Of a stretch of DNA of 64,000 nt, positions 39,211 to 50,814 are shown piece by piece (positions within the stretch are counted from its first letter, which is position 1; every line of letters begins with the position of its first letter). A program made the translations under genes and the position numbers. The stretch comes from Caldilineaceae bacterium (lineage in GTDB: Bacteria; Chloroflexota; Anaerolineae; Caldilineales; Caldilineaceae). The notes below the pieces were generated by a model, which was not told where the DNA came from, made no database searches, and was given only the letters and a program-made list of their open reading frames with translations. The stretch lies in the NCBI GenBank assembly GCA_020634815.1, contig JACKBA010000035.1:4091-68090 (forward strand), given 5' to 3'.

Positions 39211-39576
39211 ATGAAACAGTTGATCCTGCTGCTGGCGACCGTGTCGCTCAACGTCTTTGGCCAGTTGATGATGAAGCGCGGCATGGCCAGCGTCGGCGCC
39301 ATTACCGGCGACATGAACGCCATCGTGCAGAGCTTGAGCAAGGCGGTCATGAACCCCTTTGTGCTGGCCGGCGTGGCGACCTACGGCTTTAGCACCGTCT
39401 TCTGGCTCGTGCTGCTGAGTCGCGTCGAGTTGAGCTATGCCTATCCCGCGCTCAGCCTGGGTTACGTGCTGATCACCCTGGTCAGCGCCTTCTTCCTGGG
39501 TGAGCAGGTGAGTGCGCTGCGCTGGGCCGGCGTCTTCGTCATCGTCGCCGGCGTGATCATGGTGACGCGCGGCTGA
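39211..39576 (+). CDS. Small EamA/SMR-like membrane transporter
   Basis: A 121-aa protein with four predicted membrane helices (about 2-22, 45-68, 73-93, 98-119), the size and pattern of small multidrug-resistance or ArnE/F-like half-transporters that work as dimers. PALSLGYVLITLVSAFFLGE matches the EamA-like helix 3-4 region. Substrate unknown. GGAG lies 9 nt before the ATG. Confidence 0.8.
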   Translation: MKQLILLLATVSLNVFGQLMMKRGMASVGAITGDMNAIVQSLSKAVMNPFVLAGVATYGFSTVFWLVLLSRVELSYAYPALSLGYVLITLVSAFFLGEQVSALRWAGVFVIVAGVIMVTRG

Positions 39577-39588
39577 CAAGAAAGTAAA

Positions 39589-39614
39589 AGCCGATGCCCG
39601 TGCGGGCATCGGCT
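39589..39614. terminator. Bidirectional terminator
   Basis: A 12-bp perfect stem (AGCCGATGCCCG) with a TG loop between the convergent transporter and ftsH genes. Confidence 0.85.
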
Positions 39615-39645
39615 GTGATCGGTCGGTTGTCCGGCGGCGGGCCGA

Positions 39646-41466
<1,821 letters not shown>

Positions 41467-41671
41467 TGATGCCTCCTGCTGAACCTTTCGCCGCAATTCT
41501 ACCAGACGGCGCGGCAGATGGCTAGTGATTTGGGATACGGTTGCACGTCAGAATCGTGCGATGCACACCGCGCTTCGGAAGAGCACGTACCGATGCGCAC
41601 CGGCGCGGCGTGTACGATAGCAGCATTGGAACCGTGCCGCCGCCCCTGGGTCAGTTGTCTGGAGTCGTGAA

Positions 41672-42094
41672 ATGGGTCTCTTCGATGCAGTCAGAAATCT
41701 CTTTGTAAAGCCGGCGCCGGCGGCACGCCCGGTCGCGCCGTTGGTCGACGAACCGGACCCCGAGGAGGTCCATGTGCCGGAGTGGCAGGTCGGCCAGGTG
41801 CTGGCTGCGCTGCATGGCGATGCGCCGCCGCTGCTGCTCGACGTGCGCGAGCCGTACGAGTGGCGCCAGGTGCGCGTGCCCGGCGCGCTGCACATCCCCA
41901 TGAACAACATCCCGCAGCGGCTGGCCGAGTTGCCGCATGATCGCAGCATTGCCGTCTTTTGCGCGCATGGCAGCCGCTCCTTTGGCGTCACCCACTTCCT
42001 GCGCGCGCAGGGCTTCGACGCCTACAACCTCATCGGCGGCATTACGCAGTGGCACATCCAGGGTGGCGAAGTCGAAGTGCGGACCAGCTATTAG
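41672..42094 (+). CDS. Rhodanese-domain protein
   Basis: A 140-aa protein with one rhodanese domain (about 45-138): LLLDVREPYEWRQVRVPGALHIPM, the active-site Cys in VFCAHGSRS (about residue 100), and NLIGGITQWHIQGG. It would carry sulfane sulfur as a persulfide. The N-terminal about 40 residues are a short amphipathic and proline-rich lead. It converges on the ABC exporter gene with a 14-bp gap. Confidence 0.9.
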   Translation: MGLFDAVRNLFVKPAPAARPVAPLVDEPDPEEVHVPEWQVGQVLAALHGDAPPLLLDVREPYEWRQVRVPGALHIPMNNIPQRLAELPHDRSIAVFCAHGSRSFGVTHFLRAQGFDAYNLIGGITQWHIQGGEVEVRTSY

Positions 42095-42108
42095 CCCGAT
42101 GAGCTTCG

Positions 42109-44046
42109 TCAGCCGGCCGCTTCCAGCAGTTCGGCAGCGGCCGCGATCTGGTCGCGAAATTGCGTCTCGTAGAGCGTGGCGTAGAGTCCCTGCCGGGCCA
42201 GCAACTCGCGATGCGTCCCCTGCTCAACAATCTGCCCCTTGTCCACCACGAGGATCTTGTCCGCCGCCAGGATCGTAGAGAGGCGATGAGCGATGACGAC
42301 GCTGGTGCGCCCTTGTAGCAGCGGCTCCAGCGCAGCCTGGATCAAGGCTTCGCTCTGCGAATCGAGGTGCGACGTCGCCTCGTCGAGCACGAGGATGCGC
42401 GGGTCTTTGAGGATGACGCGGGCAATGGCCAGCCGCTGCTTCTCGCCGCCGCTGAGCCGGTAGCCGCGCTCGCCCACCAGCGTATCGTAGCCCTCCGGCA
42501 GCGCCGCGATCATGTCGTGGATGTTGGCCGCCTTGCACGCCGTTTCCACCTGCGCCGGCGTGGCGTCGGGCCGGGCGTAGAGCAGGTTGGCGCGGATGGT
42601 GTCGTGAAAGAGAAAGGTTTCCTGGGTCACGACGCCGAATTGATGCGCCAGCGACTCTTGCGTCACGTCGCGCAGGTCGTGGCCGTCGATGGTGATGCTG
42701 CCGCCCGTCGGGTCGTAGAGGCGCGGCAGCAGGTAGGTGATCGTCGTCTTGCCGGCGCCGCTCGGGCCGACGAGCGCGGTCAGCGTGCCCGGTGCGATGT
42801 CGAAGGTGACATCCTGGAGCGCGTGGCGGCGCGCCTTGGCGGGCGCCGGCGCCCCGCCATTGCCGTTACCGTTGCCGGCGGCGGCATTCTCGTCCGCCTC
42901 GCCATCACCCTCCGTCACCTCGTCGAGCAGCGGACCCTGATATTGGAACCAGACATGGTCGAAGCGGATGCGCCCGTCTACGGTGCCCAGTTCCAGCGCG
43001 CCGGGTTTGTCCTGGATCTCGACCGGCATGTCCAGGTATTCGAAGACGCGCTCAAAGCTCACCAGCGCCGTGACAAACTCGACCTGCACATTCGTCAGCG
43101 CCGAGATCGGTCCGTAGAGCCGTGTCAGGTAGGCGGCAAAGGCCACGATCGTGCCAATGGTCAGCGCGCCGTTGAGCACCATCAGGCCGCCCGCCCAGTA
43201 GACCAGCGCACCGCCGATCGCGCCGACCAGCCCCAGCCCCATAAAAAAGAGTTGCGCCACCTCGGCCCGGCGCACGCCGATGTCGCGCACCTTGGCGCTG
43301 ATGTCGCGGAAGCGGCGCTCTTCATCCGGCAGGCGGCTGAAGGTCTTCATGAGCAGCGCACCGTTGACGGTGAGCGTCTCGGTGATCTGGCTGCTCATGT
43401 CGGCGTTGTAGTCGAGCGCCTGGCGGCGAATCTTGCGCAGGACCAGCCCGACGCGGCGTGCCGGCAGCAGGAAGAGCGGCAGCACGGCGACGGAGAGCAA
43501 CGCCAGCCGCCACTCGATGGAGAGCATGACGATCAGCGTGGAGACCAGCGTAATGACGTTGGTCAGGATGTCGGGGATGGTGCCGGTGATGGCATTCTGC
43601 GCGCCCACGACGTCGTTGTTGAAGCGCGAGACGATTTCGCCGGACTTGGTATTGGTAAAGAAGCGCATGGACATGCGCCCCAGGTGGTCGAACATCTGGT
43701 TGCGCAGATCATAGATGATGCCTTCACCGGCGCGTGCACCATAGCGCCGCTGCACAACGCCGAACAGCCCGCTCAGCAGGGGTACGGCAAAGAGACCGAT
43801 GGCGAGCAGGTTGAGACGCGCCAGGTCGCCGTTGGGCAGCACGTCGTCGATGAGCGCACGGTAGATGAGCGGCGGAATCAACCCGAGCAGCGACGTCAGG
43901 GTGATCGCGCCGAGCACAATGAGGATGGCGGGCAGATAGGGGCGCGCATAGCGAAAGACGCGCCGCAGCAGTTGCCTGTCCACTGTCGGGCGCTGCTTGT
44001 TGCTGTCATCGAATGAAACGTACCGCCACCAGTTACCGCCGTGCAT
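42109..44046 (-). CDS. ABC exporter, fused permease-ATPase (MsbA-like)
   Basis: A 645-aa half-transporter that works as a dimer. Six membrane helices (about 38-330) with the exporter coupling block FFTNTKSGEIVSRFNNDV, and an ATPase domain (about 365-630): Walker A GPSGAGKTT, signature LSGGEKQR, Walker B ILVLDEATSHLD. An insertion (about 380-400, GDGEADENAAAGNGNGNGG) lies at the start of the ATPase domain and is unusual. Likely lipid or drug export. GGAGAGAG precedes the ATG. Confidence 0.93.
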   Translation of the reverse strand: MHGGNWWRYVSFDDSNKQRPTVDRQLLRRVFRYARPYLPAILIVLGAITLTSLLGLIPPLIYRALIDDVLPNGDLARLNLLAIGLFAVPLLSGLFGVVQRRYGARAGEGIIYDLRNQMFDHLGRMSMRFFTNTKSGEIVSRFNNDVVGAQNAITGTIPDILTNVITLVSTLIVMLSIEWRLALLSVAVLPLFLLPARRVGLVLRKIRRQALDYNADMSSQITETLTVNGALLMKTFSRLPDEERRFRDISAKVRDIGVRRAEVAQLFFMGLGLVGAIGGALVYWAGGLMVLNGALTIGTIVAFAAYLTRLYGPISALTNVQVEFVTALVSFERVFEYLDMPVEIQDKPGALELGTVDGRIRFDHVWFQYQGPLLDEVTEGDGEADENAAAGNGNGNGGAPAPAKARRHALQDVTFDIAPGTLTALVGPSGAGKTTITYLLPRLYDPTGGSITIDGHDLRDVTQESLAHQFGVVTQETFLFHDTIRANLLYARPDATPAQVETACKAANIHDMIAALPEGYDTLVGERGYRLSGGEKQRLAIARVILKDPRILVLDEATSHLDSQSEALIQAALEPLLQGRTSVVIAHRLSTILAADKILVVDKGQIVEQGTHRELLARQGLYATLYETQFRDQIAAAAELLEAAG

Positions 44047-44184
44047 CGTCTCTCTCCATTCCTCGTGCAGCCGGCGCCCGCAGCGACCGGCATGCTGTCT
44101 AGCCTACCATGCCGGCAGGATGCGCCGCACCGCTCAAAGGGACTGGCGCCGTCCGTTCAAATGGGCAGGCTGTCGTTGCGCCGG

Positions 44185-44568
44185 TCACGGGACGGCGGCA
44201 CGACGCCGCAGTACGATCTCGGCCAGCGCGCCGCCGATGGTGCAGAATGCGCCGGCATAGAGCGCCGGCTGCCACGCACCGCCAAAGATGAAAAAGGTCA
44301 GCGGCAGCACGCTCAACATGCCGCCCAGGAAGGCATGCATGGCCCCGCGCTGCCCGGTGTAGATCGCGGTCAGCGCGCCCGTCAGCAGCGGTGCGGCGAG
44401 CGTGGCGATGCTCTCGAATTCGATGGGCAGCCGCAGCGTCTGCACCAGGCCGGTGCCCACCGTGACGAGCAGCAAGTTGGCGGCGAAGGCAAAGAGCACG
44501 CCCTTCCACGAGAGGGGCGGCTTGGCGTTTTGGTTCGCCGGCGTTGTCTTGCGCGGTGACTGGCTCAT
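44185..44568 (-). CDS. Small membrane protein, unknown
   Basis: A 127-aa protein: a polar N-terminus (about 20 aa), then about four hydrophobic segments (about 25-45, 55-72, 78-98, 102-120) and a short basic tail RRRAAVP. No family recognised. It lies between the ABC exporter and the selenoprotein gene, on the same strand as both. Confidence 0.6.
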   Translation of the reverse strand: MSQSPRKTTPANQNAKPPLSWKGVLFAFAANLLLVTVGTGLVQTLRLPIEFESIATLAAPLLTGALTAIYTGQRGAMHAFLGGMLSVLPLTFFIFGGAWQPALYAGAFCTIGGALAEIVLRRRAAVP

Positions 44569-44597
44569 GATTCTAGTTCCTGGCGAAAATGCCGTGA

Positions 44598-45446
<849 letters not shown>

Positions 45447-45452
45447 GGTCAC

Positions 45453-45458
45453 AGTATA
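45453..45458 (-). promoter_or_regulatory. -10 box for leaderless selenoprotein mRNA
   Basis: TATACT on the minus strand, exactly 6 nt before ATG 45446, the same geometry as at 11656 and 14593. Confidence 0.5.
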
Positions 45459-45514
45459 GCGCGACGACAGGATAGCGAAAGAATTGCGCTTACAGTTTGG
45501 GATCCCCTCTTTGA

Positions 45515-45543
45515 TTGACGCTGCTCGCCAGAAGTCCTACAAT
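45515..45543 (+). promoter_or_regulatory. Sigma-70-type promoter of the VIT/VWA gene
   Basis: TTGACG, a 17-bp spacer, then TACAAT: five of six matches in each hexamer with ideal spacing. Transcription would start about 45550, leaving a leader of about 90 nt before the ATG at 45641. It is the clearest promoter in the window. Confidence 0.8.
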
Positions 45544-45640
45544 GAAAGTGCAAGCAGCTATCCACGTCGTCCCCGGACAAACTCCGACTTGCCATTGCAC
45601 ACGGCAGCATCAAGTTCACACCTGTGCAGGAGGCACACCC

Positions 45641-48154
45641 ATGTTCAATCCATCCAGTTACACCAACAGCCGCCCCGACGGTTTTGGCGTACTCGAGATC
45701 GTCACTCCAGAGTCACCCGAACTTCCCGAACCACAGGTCAGATATTTTGTGCCGCTGCGCGAGACCGAAGCGCGCGGCGAGATTGCCGGGCCGCTCGCCC
45801 AAATCGAGTTGCTCCAGACGTTCGCGTTTGAACGGGAAGCGCTCGACCAGACCATCGAGGCGCTCTACCGTTTCCCACTGCCGGGCGACGCCGCCATTAC
45901 CGGCGTCACGGTGCGCTTCGGCGATGTCGAAATCACTGCCGCCTTGAAGGCGCGCAAGGAAGCCGAGGCTGACTACGCGCAGGCCCGGCGGGAGGGACAG
46001 CAGGCGACTTTGCTCAAGCGCGAGACGGCCGACGTCTTTACCCTGCAAATTGCCGGCATCAAGCCCGACGAAGAGGTGCGCATCCGGACGACCTACACGC
46101 AACTGGCGCGCGGCGAAGGAGAAAGCTGGACGTTGCGTATTCCCCTCACCACCGCCCCGCGCTACGTACGCGCTGATGAGACGGAGTCGCCGCACAGCCA
46201 GGGCCAGCCGCTCGCCGTGCTGCGCGACCCCGGGCATCGCTTTCGCCTGCACCTCGCCTTTCCCGACCAAACCGAGGTGACCAGCCCAACGCACAAGCTC
46301 GCCGTCACCACCGTCGACGCCGGCCGGCTCGTCGAACTGGCCGACGGTGCGGTCATGCCCGATCGCGACTGCGTGCTGCACTGGCAGATGGCGCAAGACG
46401 CCGGCGCGACCGCGCTGCAACTGTTCCACTACGACGACAATGATGCCGGCTACACCTATTTCCTGGCGCAGACGCGCCCGTCTGCATTGCGCCCGGATAC
46501 CGCCGGCCACCGTCGCGAGATCATCCTGCTCGTCGATCACTCCGGCTCCATGTCGGGCGCCAAGTGGGAAGCGGCCGACTGGGCCGTCGCGCGCTTTCTG
46601 CGCTCGCTGCGGGCCGAGGACACCTTTGCGCTGGCGGTCTTCCACAACCACACGACGTGGTTCGGTGATGGGCGGCTACACGCGGCCGGCGAAGCGGACG
46701 TGGCCGAAGCCATCGCGTGGCTCAAGGCGCGCAAGGATAGCGGCGGCACCGAACTGGGCATGGCGCTGGAGCAGGCGCTGGCCATTGCGCGCACGAGCGG
46801 CGCGGCCAGCCGGCACGTGCTGATCCTGACCGATGCCGAAGTGACGGACGCCGGTCGCATTCTGCGCCTTGCAGGCAAGGAGGCGGCCCACACAGAACGG
46901 CGGCGCATCAGCGTCCTTTGCATCGACGCCGCGCCCAACGCCTTTCTGGCACAGGAGCTGGCCGAGCGCGGCGGCGGCGTGGCGCGCTTCCTCACCAGCA
47001 ACCCCAACGACGAGGACATCACCACCGCGCTGGACCAGGTGCTCATGCTCTGGGACGAACCGGTGCTGCTCGGCGCGTCGCTGGCCGTCAACCGGCCGGG
47101 CGTGGAAGCGGCAGGACGCACTGTGGCGGTAGACGACGGACGCTGTCTGATCGACGTTGGCGACCTGGCAGCCGGCCAAACCCAGTGGGTGTGCGGCCGC
47201 GCGCCACTGGCAACCGCGCCGCCGCTGGCGATCAGCCTGGCGACGGCAGCGGGCGAGGTCATCGCCACGACCGGCGCGACGGGGAGCGGCGAGACCATAT
47301 CTGCCATCAAGAGCCTCTTTGGCGCACGGCGGGTCAACGGCCTGGAGTATCTCATGACGGCGGGCTATTCGCAGGCGACGTTGCGCGCCGAACTGGAGCG
47401 CCTCGGCTACGATCCCGACGTGGAAGAGAGCGAGGCCGCGGCAGCCGTCTATGCTGAAAATGCGATGCGCGACGCCCAGAAGATGGTGAACCGGCTGCTT
47501 GTCGACGCCTCGCTCGAGTACGGCGTTCCGTCGTCGGCCACGGCCTTTGTTGCAGTGCGCACCGAGAAGGGCCATCGTGTCGCCGGCACCGTTGCCGTGG
47601 CGAACGCGCTCCCGGCCGGCTGGTCGGAGGAGTTCATCTCCACGGGACGCGCCAATTACCGCGGTCGCTCGATGCGCCAAACCCTGGGAGTTGCTGCGAT
47701 GCAGATGCCGGCCATGAGCGTGATGAACGACCCCATGCTGGCGATGCCCGCCGCCTATGCCAAAGGCCCCAGCGATGCGCCCGACCACAAGGACGCCGGC
47801 GCCAACTGGGTGGCGCTTTTCGACGGCGCCTTGCGCGAGGCGAGTCAGGTGTTGTTCGACAGCCGGCAGGGGGACCGGCAACTCCCCGGCTCGGGCAGAC
47901 TCACGGGGCTGCGCGCTGCCTGCGCCGCGGCCATCGACGCGGCCGCGGCCGGCGCCATCACGCTGCTGCTCTACGTGGGCGACCTTGCCACACCGCGCGC
48001 CCGTGTCAGCCTGGCCGACCTGCTGTCCGCCGAGCGCCCGTTGAACTTGCGCCGCCGCGCCGGTGAGACGATACTGCTCATCGCCGAGCATGCCGCCGGC
48101 ATACCATTGACCCAGCCGATTCCCATCAAGGTTGACCTATGTCTGACATCATGA
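45641..48154 (+). CDS. VIT and von Willebrand A domain protein
   Basis: An 837-aa protein. An N-terminal VIT domain (about 10-135: IELLQTFAFEREALDQTIEALYRFPLP, ITAALKARKEAEADY) is followed by a VWA domain (about 290-460) with the metal-binding DHSGSMSG motif, as in inter-alpha-trypsin-inhibitor-like bacterial proteins. The C-terminal half is unassigned, with a Met-rich stretch (about 675-705). No signal peptide is seen, so it may act inside the cell as a binding scaffold. GGAGG lies 7 nt before the ATG. Its end overlaps the R2lox gene. Confidence 0.88.
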   Translation: MFNPSSYTNSRPDGFGVLEIVTPESPELPEPQVRYFVPLRETEARGEIAGPLAQIELLQTFAFEREALDQTIEALYRFPLPGDAAITGVTVRFGDVEITAALKARKEAEADYAQARREGQQATLLKRETADVFTLQIAGIKPDEEVRIRTTYTQLARGEGESWTLRIPLTTAPRYVRADETESPHSQGQPLAVLRDPGHRFRLHLAFPDQTEVTSPTHKLAVTTVDAGRLVELADGAVMPDRDCVLHWQMAQDAGATALQLFHYDDNDAGYTYFLAQTRPSALRPDTAGHRREIILLVDHSGSMSGAKWEAADWAVARFLRSLRAEDTFALAVFHNHTTWFGDGRLHAAGEADVAEAIAWLKARKDSGGTELGMALEQALAIARTSGAASRHVLILTDAEVTDAGRILRLAGKEAAHTERRRISVLCIDAAPNAFLAQELAERGGGVARFLTSNPNDEDITTALDQVLMLWDEPVLLGASLAVNRPGVEAAGRTVAVDDGRCLIDVGDLAAGQTQWVCGRAPLATAPPLAISLATAAGEVIATTGATGSGETISAIKSLFGARRVNGLEYLMTAGYSQATLRAELERLGYDPDVEESEAAAAVYAENAMRDAQKMVNRLLVDASLEYGVPSSATAFVAVRTEKGHRVAGTVAVANALPAGWSEEFISTGRANYRGRSMRQTLGVAAMQMPAMSVMNDPMLAMPAAYAKGPSDAPDHKDAGANWVALFDGALREASQVLFDSRQGDRQLPGSGRLTGLRAACAAAIDAAAAGAITLLLYVGDLATPRARVSLADLLSAERPLNLRRRAGETILLIAEHAAGIPLTQPIPIKVDLCLTS

Positions 48155-49056
48155 CCACCCATCAGCACTTTGTCACGACCAGCCTGGCCGGCTTGCAGCG
48201 CGACACGCCGCCCATGCGCCTCTTCGAGAAGGCCAAGCGCTACGGCATCTGGAACCCGAGCGACATCGACTTTCGCCAGGACGCGGCCGACTGGCAGCGG
48301 CTGGACGCAACCGAGCGCGAGGTGTTACTACACCTGACATCACTCTTTCAAGCCGGCGAGGAAGCGGTGACCGCCGACATCCTGCCCCTCATCATGACCG
48401 TTGCCGCCGAAGGTCGGCTGGAAGAGGAGATGTACCTGACCACCTTCCTTTTCGAGGAGGCGAAGCACACCGACTTCTTCCGCCGCTTTTTGGACGAGGT
48501 CGCCGGGGCGCGGATGGATCTCACCCATTTCCACACGCCCAGCTACAGCGCGATCGTCTACTCGGCGCTGCCGGCGGCCATGCAGGCGCTCCTTACCGAC
48601 CGGTCGCCCGCGGCACAGATACGGGCATCGGTCACCTACAACATGATCGTCGAGGGTGTGCTGGCGGAGACGGGCTATCATGCGTACCTCACCGCGCTGG
48701 AGCGCAACGGGCTCATGCCGGGGCAGTGCCAGGGCATCCGCCTGCTCAAGCAGGACGAGTCGCGCCACATTGCCTATGGCATCTATCTCATCTCGCGACT
48801 GCTGGCCGAGGATCCAGCGCTGTGGGAGGTCGCCGAGGCGACGATGAACGAGCTGCTGCCGGTGGCGCTGGGCGTCGTCGCCGATACTTTCGGCCGCTAT
48901 GAGGTCATGCCCTTCGGCCTGGAGGAGTCGGAGTTTGCGGACTATGCGCTGAGCCAATTCCAGAAACGGCTGGAGCGGTTGGAACGAGCGCGCGGCGCAA
49001 CGCTGGAAGAGATCTACGCGGCGACCGACCTCGCCATCGAGCAGAACGACGTCTAG
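48139..49056 (+). CDS. R2-like ligand-binding oxidase (R2lox)
   Basis: A 305-aa ferritin-like diiron/Mn-Fe protein. The metal ligands occur as two E...ExxH sets: Glu in AGEEAVTADIL, Glu and His in FEEAKHTDFF, Glu in IVEGVLAETGYHAY, and Glu and His in DESRHIAYG. The Val and Tyr positions that form the ether cross-link in characterised R2lox proteins (EEAV, GYHAY region) appear conserved. Radical Tyr and RNR C-terminus are absent, so it is not ribonucleotide reductase R2. The ATG at 48139 has AAGG upstream and overlaps the VIT/VWA stop by 16 nt; ATG 48151 is possible. Confidence 0.9.
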   Translation: MSDIMTTHQHFVTTSLAGLQRDTPPMRLFEKAKRYGIWNPSDIDFRQDAADWQRLDATEREVLLHLTSLFQAGEEAVTADILPLIMTVAAEGRLEEEMYLTTFLFEEAKHTDFFRRFLDEVAGARMDLTHFHTPSYSAIVYSALPAAMQALLTDRSPAAQIRASVTYNMIVEGVLAETGYHAYLTALERNGLMPGQCQGIRLLKQDESRHIAYGIYLISRLLAEDPALWEVAEATMNELLPVALGVVADTFGRYEVMPFGLEESEFADYALSQFQKRLERLERARGATLEEIYAATDLAIEQNDV

Positions 49057-49102
49057 GTTCAGAAGTTTTGCCTCTCCTTTTTCGGAGCACTCCGGGCTGT
49101 GA

Positions 49103-49108
49103 TACAAT
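49103..49108 (+). promoter_or_regulatory. -10 box before the antiporter-like operon
   Basis: TACAAT, 8 nt before a GTG at 49117. As in other genes here the transcript would have almost no leader. Confidence 0.45.
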
Positions 49109-49116
49109 CGCCCGTT

Positions 49117-50814
49117 GTGAATACATTGATGTCGCTGCTCTTCTCGCCGATAGGTCCGGCATTGATCCTGCTGGCCGGCGCCGCGGTCGTTGTCGGGCCG
49201 GGACGTTTGGTGCGCCGCTCCGCCTGGATCACGGGCCTCGCCCTCGGTTTCGTGGGCGTGGCAGCCCTGCTCTATGTCGGCCTCCAATACGTGGGGGTCG
49301 TTCCTACCTATAGCCAGCCGTGGCAGCCGTTGCTGCAAAGCGCCACCAACCTCTACTGGATCTCTGACGGCTGGAATTACTATATCGGCGCGTTGGTATT
49401 GCTCGTCGGCGGACTGGGTATCCTGCTCAACCGACCACCGTCGGGCGTCGGTCGCCCCGTGTCGCGGATCAACGCCGTGCTGGCCATGGACCTGGCAATT
49501 CTGGCTGCCAGCCTGCTCTTCGTCAATAGCGGCAACCTGCTCACCGTTCTGCTCACGTGGGTGCTCCTGGACTTGACCGTCATCCTGCGACTGTCGGTGG
49601 AGACTACGCCGGCAGGCGATGCAACGGCGGCGCGTGTGCGGTCGGGTGAGGCGCAGATTTTCAGCCTGGTCGGCGCGATGTTCCTGCTCATCGGCATCTT
49701 GCCGGCCGGACCCAGCGGACTGGCGCAAGAACTGGCCGCCGGCAACATTCCGGTCGAGACGCTCGTCCTTCTGCTGCTGGCAACGACCATTCGCTCCGGT
49801 CTCTATCCGTTTCACTTGTGGCTGCTTCCGCGTTCGGCCCACGGGCTGAACCTCTCCGAGCGGCTGCTCGACCATCTCGTGCCGGTGCTGGGCGGGCTAT
49901 GGCTGCTGGGCTGGACGCTCAACCTGGGCGGCGCCGAACTCTTGCTTTCGCCGCAGATCCTACTGGTGATCACCCTGGCGATCTTTGCCGCCGCGCTGGC
50001 GGCGTGGACGGCCCGCGACCATGTCCATTACGTGGTGTTCGTGCTGATTACGTCAGCCGGCGTGGCTGCGCTTGCCGGCATCCTGGGGCAGAACACCGGC
50101 CCGGCCTCGCTCTTCTGGCCGTTGACAGCCTTTGCGCTTGGCGGCGGTCTCTGGCTGGTCGGCGAGCAGGTCTGGCGCGCGTGGGGCTGGCAAATTCCCG
50201 TGAGCGTCGGCGCCCTGGCGCTGGCAGGCGTCCCCTTCACGCCCGGCTTCATGAGCCAGCCGGCGCTGGCGACGATGCTCAACAACGGCCCGCTCTACTG
50301 GCCGGCCTTTGTCGTCTACGTATTGGCGCAGGGCATGCTGATCGCTTCCGTCCTGCGTAGTTGGGGTGTCGACCACAAGGCCGGCACCGATCTCCCCGAC
50401 AATTACCTGATCAAGCTGCTGGCCGCCTGCCTGGCGCTAGGGCTTCCGCTGGCCGTGGCCGGCTTCCTGCCACGCTTTGCCGAGACGCTGGTCGCCATCC
50501 CCGGCACGATCCCTGCGACATTGGGCAATCCACCCAATGTGGTGGCGGGCATCGATGTCTGGATCACGCTCGGGCTGCCGCTGTTGCTCGGCTTTGGCCT
50601 CGTGTGGGCGCAGCCGCGCGTCTGGCCGCGCCTGGGCGACTGGCCCAACCGCATCAGCCAGGTCAGCCAACTCGAATGGCTCTTTCAACTGATGGTCTGG
50701 GGTATCGACCGTGCCGCCCAGTTCGGCCATACGTCGCTGCGCGTGGTCGAGGGCGCCGGCTACGTCGGCTGGTTCGTCGTCATGTTGCTGATAGGATTCT
50801 TGCTGGTTCGCTGA
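49117..50814 (+). CDS. Complex I antiporter-like membrane subunit (NuoL/M/N type)
   Basis: A 565-aa protein with about 14 membrane helices. GLYPFHLWLLPRSAHGLNLSERLLDHLV corresponds to the FHxWLPDAH block of proton-pumping subunits, and VPFTPGFMSQPA to the GxPPTxGF block. The helix-5 Glu usually found in YWE(L/M) is replaced (TWVLLDL), so proton pumping by the normal route is uncertain. It heads a run of three tightly linked membrane genes without any quinone- or NADH-binding module nearby. GTG 49117 lies just after TACAAT; GTG 49099 is also in frame but overlaps that box. Confidence 0.78.
   Translation: MNTLMSLLFSPIGPALILLAGAAVVVGPGRLVRRSAWITGLALGFVGVAALLYVGLQYVGVVPTYSQPWQPLLQSATNLYWISDGWNYYIGALVLLVGGLGILLNRPPSGVGRPVSRINAVLAMDLAILAASLLFVNSGNLLTVLLTWVLLDLTVILRLSVETTPAGDATAARVRSGEAQIFSLVGAMFLLIGILPAGPSGLAQELAAGNIPVETLVLLLLATTIRSGLYPFHLWLLPRSAHGLNLSERLLDHLVPVLGGLWLLGWTLNLGGAELLLSPQILLVITLAIFAAALAAWTARDHVHYVVFVLITSAGVAALAGILGQNTGPASLFWPLTAFALGGGLWLVGEQVWRAWGWQIPVSVGALALAGVPFTPGFMSQPALATMLNNGPLYWPAFVVYVLAQGMLIASVLRSWGVDHKAGTDLPDNYLIKLLAACLALGLPLAVAGFLPRFAETLVAIPGTIPATLGNPPNVVAGIDVWITLGLPLLLGFGLVWAQPRVWPRLGDWPNRISQVSQLEWLFQLMVWGIDRAAQFGHTSLRVVEGAGYVGWFVVMLLIGFLLVR

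Noticed and set aside
45515..45640. Longer N-terminus for the VIT/VWA protein
   Set aside because: The upstream frame begins inside the -35 box of a near-consensus promoter; the ATG at 45641 has a good ribosome site.
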